Source of the DNA: Halobacteriovorax sp.
GTDB lineage: Bacteria; Bdellovibrionota; Bacteriovoracia; Bacteriovoracales; Bacteriovoracaceae
Reading direction: 5' to 3'
Length of the DNA stretch: 7,500 bases
Assembly (NCBI GenBank): GCA_002686115.1
Contig: NZAF01000126.1
Coordinates: forward strand, 1-7,500
Both the position numbers and the translations under genes were made by a program. A model generated the notes under the pieces. The model ran no database searches, was not told the DNA's origin, and was given only the letters and a program-made list of their open reading frames with translations. Position 1 is the stretch's first letter. Every line of letters starts with the position of its first letter. Positions 6,123 through 7,500 of this stretch are shown one piece after another.

Positions 6123-7067
6123 CTATCCAAGCATTGTTTTGAGAGAAGAGAAAGCAGTTTTGAAGTTTGCAACCTGAAACTCATTATCTAATGTCTTGAT
6201 GATATTATTTCTTTTGTTCATATCAAAGTTTTCAGAGATGAGAAGGCTGACAAATCGATCTGCAACAATTCTAATCGCGGGAAAAAGAGATATATTCTTA
6301 CCAGGTATAGAATAGGGAAATCCTCCTCCACATGGTTTCTCATGATGAAACTTAATAATCTCTAAGGTTTCTTTTGATAGAGCTCCAGTAGAATTTGAGA
6401 ACTTTTCATAGGTATCCATGGGATGATTCTTTGCCTTCATAGATAAATGCTCTGGGGTCTCAATATTTTCTCTTAATTCATTAAAGTCATTTTCATCTAA
6501 AAGGACATCACAAAGTAGTGAGCCAATTGTGATCTTTTCTTTTAATGCAGGTGAAGACCATTCAAAAGTATCAACCATTCCACTTATAACGAAATTAATG
6601 AGCATAATAGTATAGAGCTCTTTCCCACACTTATCTTTAAACTGTTCTAAAAATTTATAGACATTCGGAGTCTCTTCTATCGTATTTAGAGCAGACTCAT
6701 TTACGACTTTAGCTAATTTAATAGTTTCAGGCTTTATACCAAAATTTTTGAGTCCTTCTTTGGCAACTCTATAGGTGTCCGCTAGAATTTTGACTTTATC
6801 TTCTTCTAAAGTGCTAGGATCTAATAATGCTTTTTTCGACTTATTTTTGATATCTTTGATAAATTTAGCAAAGTCATCTTTTAGGACATACACGCCAGTA
6901 ACACCTTTTTTTTCATAACGACTAAAAATCTCTACAAGGTCTTCATTTTCATTGGTTAGCTTTACGGCCTTGCCCCCTGATAATTTAAGATATATGGCAA
7001 AGGGAAATGACTTTCCATAAAGCTTGATAATCTTAATTGGAATTTCACAAAAATTACGATCGCTCAC
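6123..7067 (-). CDS. Degenerate HD-GYP domain protein, probable c-di-GMP-related signalling protein
   Basis: 314 residues from a GTG at 7067-7065, preceded by AGAGG with 8-base spacing; the nearby ATG (7090-7088) is out of frame. Residues about 8-70 form a small domain (PIKIIKLYGKSFPFAIYLKL, later GVTGVYVLKDDF) that I do not recognise by name; it may serve as a sensor or interaction module. Residues about 142-300 follow the HD-GYP pattern: LLCDVLLDEND (HD position, His replaced by Cys186, Asp187 kept), NHP (His215), KFHHEKP (His241-His242-Glu243), then CGGGFP in place of DGSGYP, and RIVADRF with Asp270. The early metal-ligand His expected in the helix around 150-165 is also absent. HD-GYP proteins hydrolyse c-di-GMP at a di- or tri-iron/manganese site; with these losses, catalysis is doubtful and a binding or adaptor role is more likely. 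No signal peptide or membrane helix, so cytoplasmic. It converges on the motility-like operon with a 2-base gap. Confidence 0.82.
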   Translation of the reverse strand: MSDRNFCEIPIKIIKLYGKSFPFAIYLKLSGGKAVKLTNENEDLVEIFSRYEKKGVTGVYVLKDDFAKFIKDIKNKSKKALLDPSTLEEDKVKILADTYRVAKEGLKNFGIKPETIKLAKVVNESALNTIEETPNVYKFLEQFKDKCGKELYTIMLINFVISGMVDTFEWSSPALKEKITIGSLLCDVLLDENDFNELRENIETPEHLSMKAKNHPMDTYEKFSNSTGALSKETLEIIKFHHEKPCGGGFPYSIPGKNISLFPAIRIVADRFVSLLISENFDMNKRNNIIKTLDNEFQVANFKTAFSSLKTMLG

Positions 7068-7075
7068 AATAAAAA

Positions 7076-7080
7076 CCTCT
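7076..7080 (-). promoter_or_regulatory. Shine-Dalgarno site for the HD-GYP-like gene
   Basis: Read on the minus strand this is AGAGG, 8 bases before the GTG start codon. It supports GTG as the true start in the absence of any in-frame ATG nearby. Confidence 0.65.
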
Positions 7081-7175
7081 CAATAGTCATGATAGCTCAA
7101 AGTCATTCTTGATGAAAAATTAACAATTTCTACTTAAGTGATTGATAATAAATGGTGGCATTCTGACTTGTTTGG

Positions 7176-7203
7176 TTGCCAGTGAGCTTTAAATGTCTAA
7201 AAT
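7176..7203 (+). promoter_or_regulatory. Candidate sigma70-type promoter for the solute-binding-like gene
   Basis: TTGCCA (7176-7181) and TAAAAT (7198-7203) are separated by 16 bases, and each matches the E. coli consensus at five of six positions. Transcription would start near 7210 and leave about a 34-base leader before the ATG at 7244. In AT-rich DNA such matches arise by chance, and the sigma-factor preference of this organism is assumed. Confidence 0.4.
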
Positions 7204-7220
7204 TATTTAATTCATTATCT

Positions 7221-7226
7221 TATAAT
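7221..7226 (+). promoter_or_regulatory. Alternative -10 element (TATAAT)
   Basis: A perfect TATAAT lies 18 bases before the ATG at 7244, but no -35-like hexamer sits 16-18 bases upstream of it. If used, transcription would start near 7233. That would exclude the in-frame ATG at 7229 as the start codon and leave a leader of about 11 bases. Confidence 0.25.
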
Positions 7227-7243
7227 TGATGTATGATATTTTC

Positions 7244-7500
7244 ATGATTTTTATTAAGCTTTTATTGATTTCCTTTTTTTGTTTTTATTCACAAGCAAAG
7301 ATGGTCCTTATTCATTCTTATCATCTTAAAAGGCCTTTTATTATAAGTCAGGAAGATAGAACAGGACTAACTTATGATTTCGTAAATCTACTGACCAAGT
7401 TTTCAAATGATATTAACTATCGTTTAGAAGTGATTCCTAAAAAGAGAATTGATGGTCTTACAAATAAAATAGTTCTATGGACGAATCCAAAGTGGGTAAA
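7244..7500 (+). CDS. Secreted family-3 solute-binding-like protein, N-terminal part (runs off window)
   Basis: The frame is open from the ATG at 7244 to the right edge, giving 85 codons; the rest lies outside. A signal peptide is evident: MIFIKLLL, a hydrophobic FF-rich core and a likely cleavage after YSQA (residue 18). The mature start (VLIHSYHLKRPF) is followed by GLTYDFVNLLTKF, the 'G...dl...l' segment of periplasmic binding proteins. Next come IPKKRID and VLWTNPKWV, which resemble the '.p..R....l' and 'v.w.npkW' segments of the SBP_bac_3-like proteins common in Proteobacteria and Bdellovibrionota. Such proteins bind amino acids or other small ligands, or act as sensory modules. An in-frame ATG at 7229 would add five residues (MYDIF); neither start has a clear Shine-Dalgarno, and 7244 gives the more standard signal peptide length. 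Ligand and C-terminal half are unknown. Confidence 0.75.
   Translation, partial: MIFIKLLLISFFCFYSQAKMVLIHSYHLKRPFIISQEDRTGLTYDFVNLLTKFSNDINYRLEVIPKKRIDGLTNKIVLWTNPKWV

Noticed and set aside
7156..7172. Sigma54-type promoter (TGGCA followed by TTG)
   Set aside because: Spacing between the elements is one base too long and the invariant GC of the -12 element is missing.

Overview
The window is AT-rich (roughly one-third G+C by eye), densely coding bacterial DNA. The gene set is a TolR/ExbD pair, two TPR proteins and an FHA protein with an AgmX/PglI-type C-terminal tail. This combination is typical of the Myxococcota/Bdellovibrionota branch. Low G+C and Lys/Asn-rich proteins favour a Bacteriovorax/Halobacteriovorax-like member of the Bdellovibrionota. 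The taxonomic call is an inference from gene content and composition, not from a marker gene.

Positions 1-6120 (+ strand) form one tight operon that enters the window from the left. It holds the end of one ExbD/TolR-like stator gene (1-358), a second complete one (358-849), a 935-residue secreted TPR protein (853-3660), a 200-residue TPR lipoprotein (3657-4259) and an FHA-TM-Lys-rich-AgmX/PglI-tail protein (4264-6120). Neighbouring genes overlap by 1-4 bases or lie 3-4 bases apart. By family and order the set resembles the Agl-Glt machinery of Myxococcus xanthus: AglQ/AglS stators, GltD/AgmU, GltE/AglT and GltG/PglI. The likely picture is a proton-driven inner-membrane motor (its TolQ-like partner presumably lies upstream of the window) coupled through the FHA/tail protein to periplasmic and outer-membrane TPR proteins. 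Whether it drives gliding, envelope transport or a predation step cannot be read from sequence.

Positions 6123-7067 (- strand) encode a 314-residue protein with an N-terminal domain I do not recognise and a degenerate C-terminal HD-GYP domain. The HD pair has become Cys-Asp and GYP has become GFP. It converges on the operon with only 2 bases between the stop codons.

Positions 7068-7243 are a divergent intergenic region with a plausible sigma70-type promoter for the rightward gene. Positions 7244-7500 hold the start of a secreted family-3 solute-binding-like protein cut off by the window edge. I saw no tRNA, rRNA, CRISPR array or insertion sequence.
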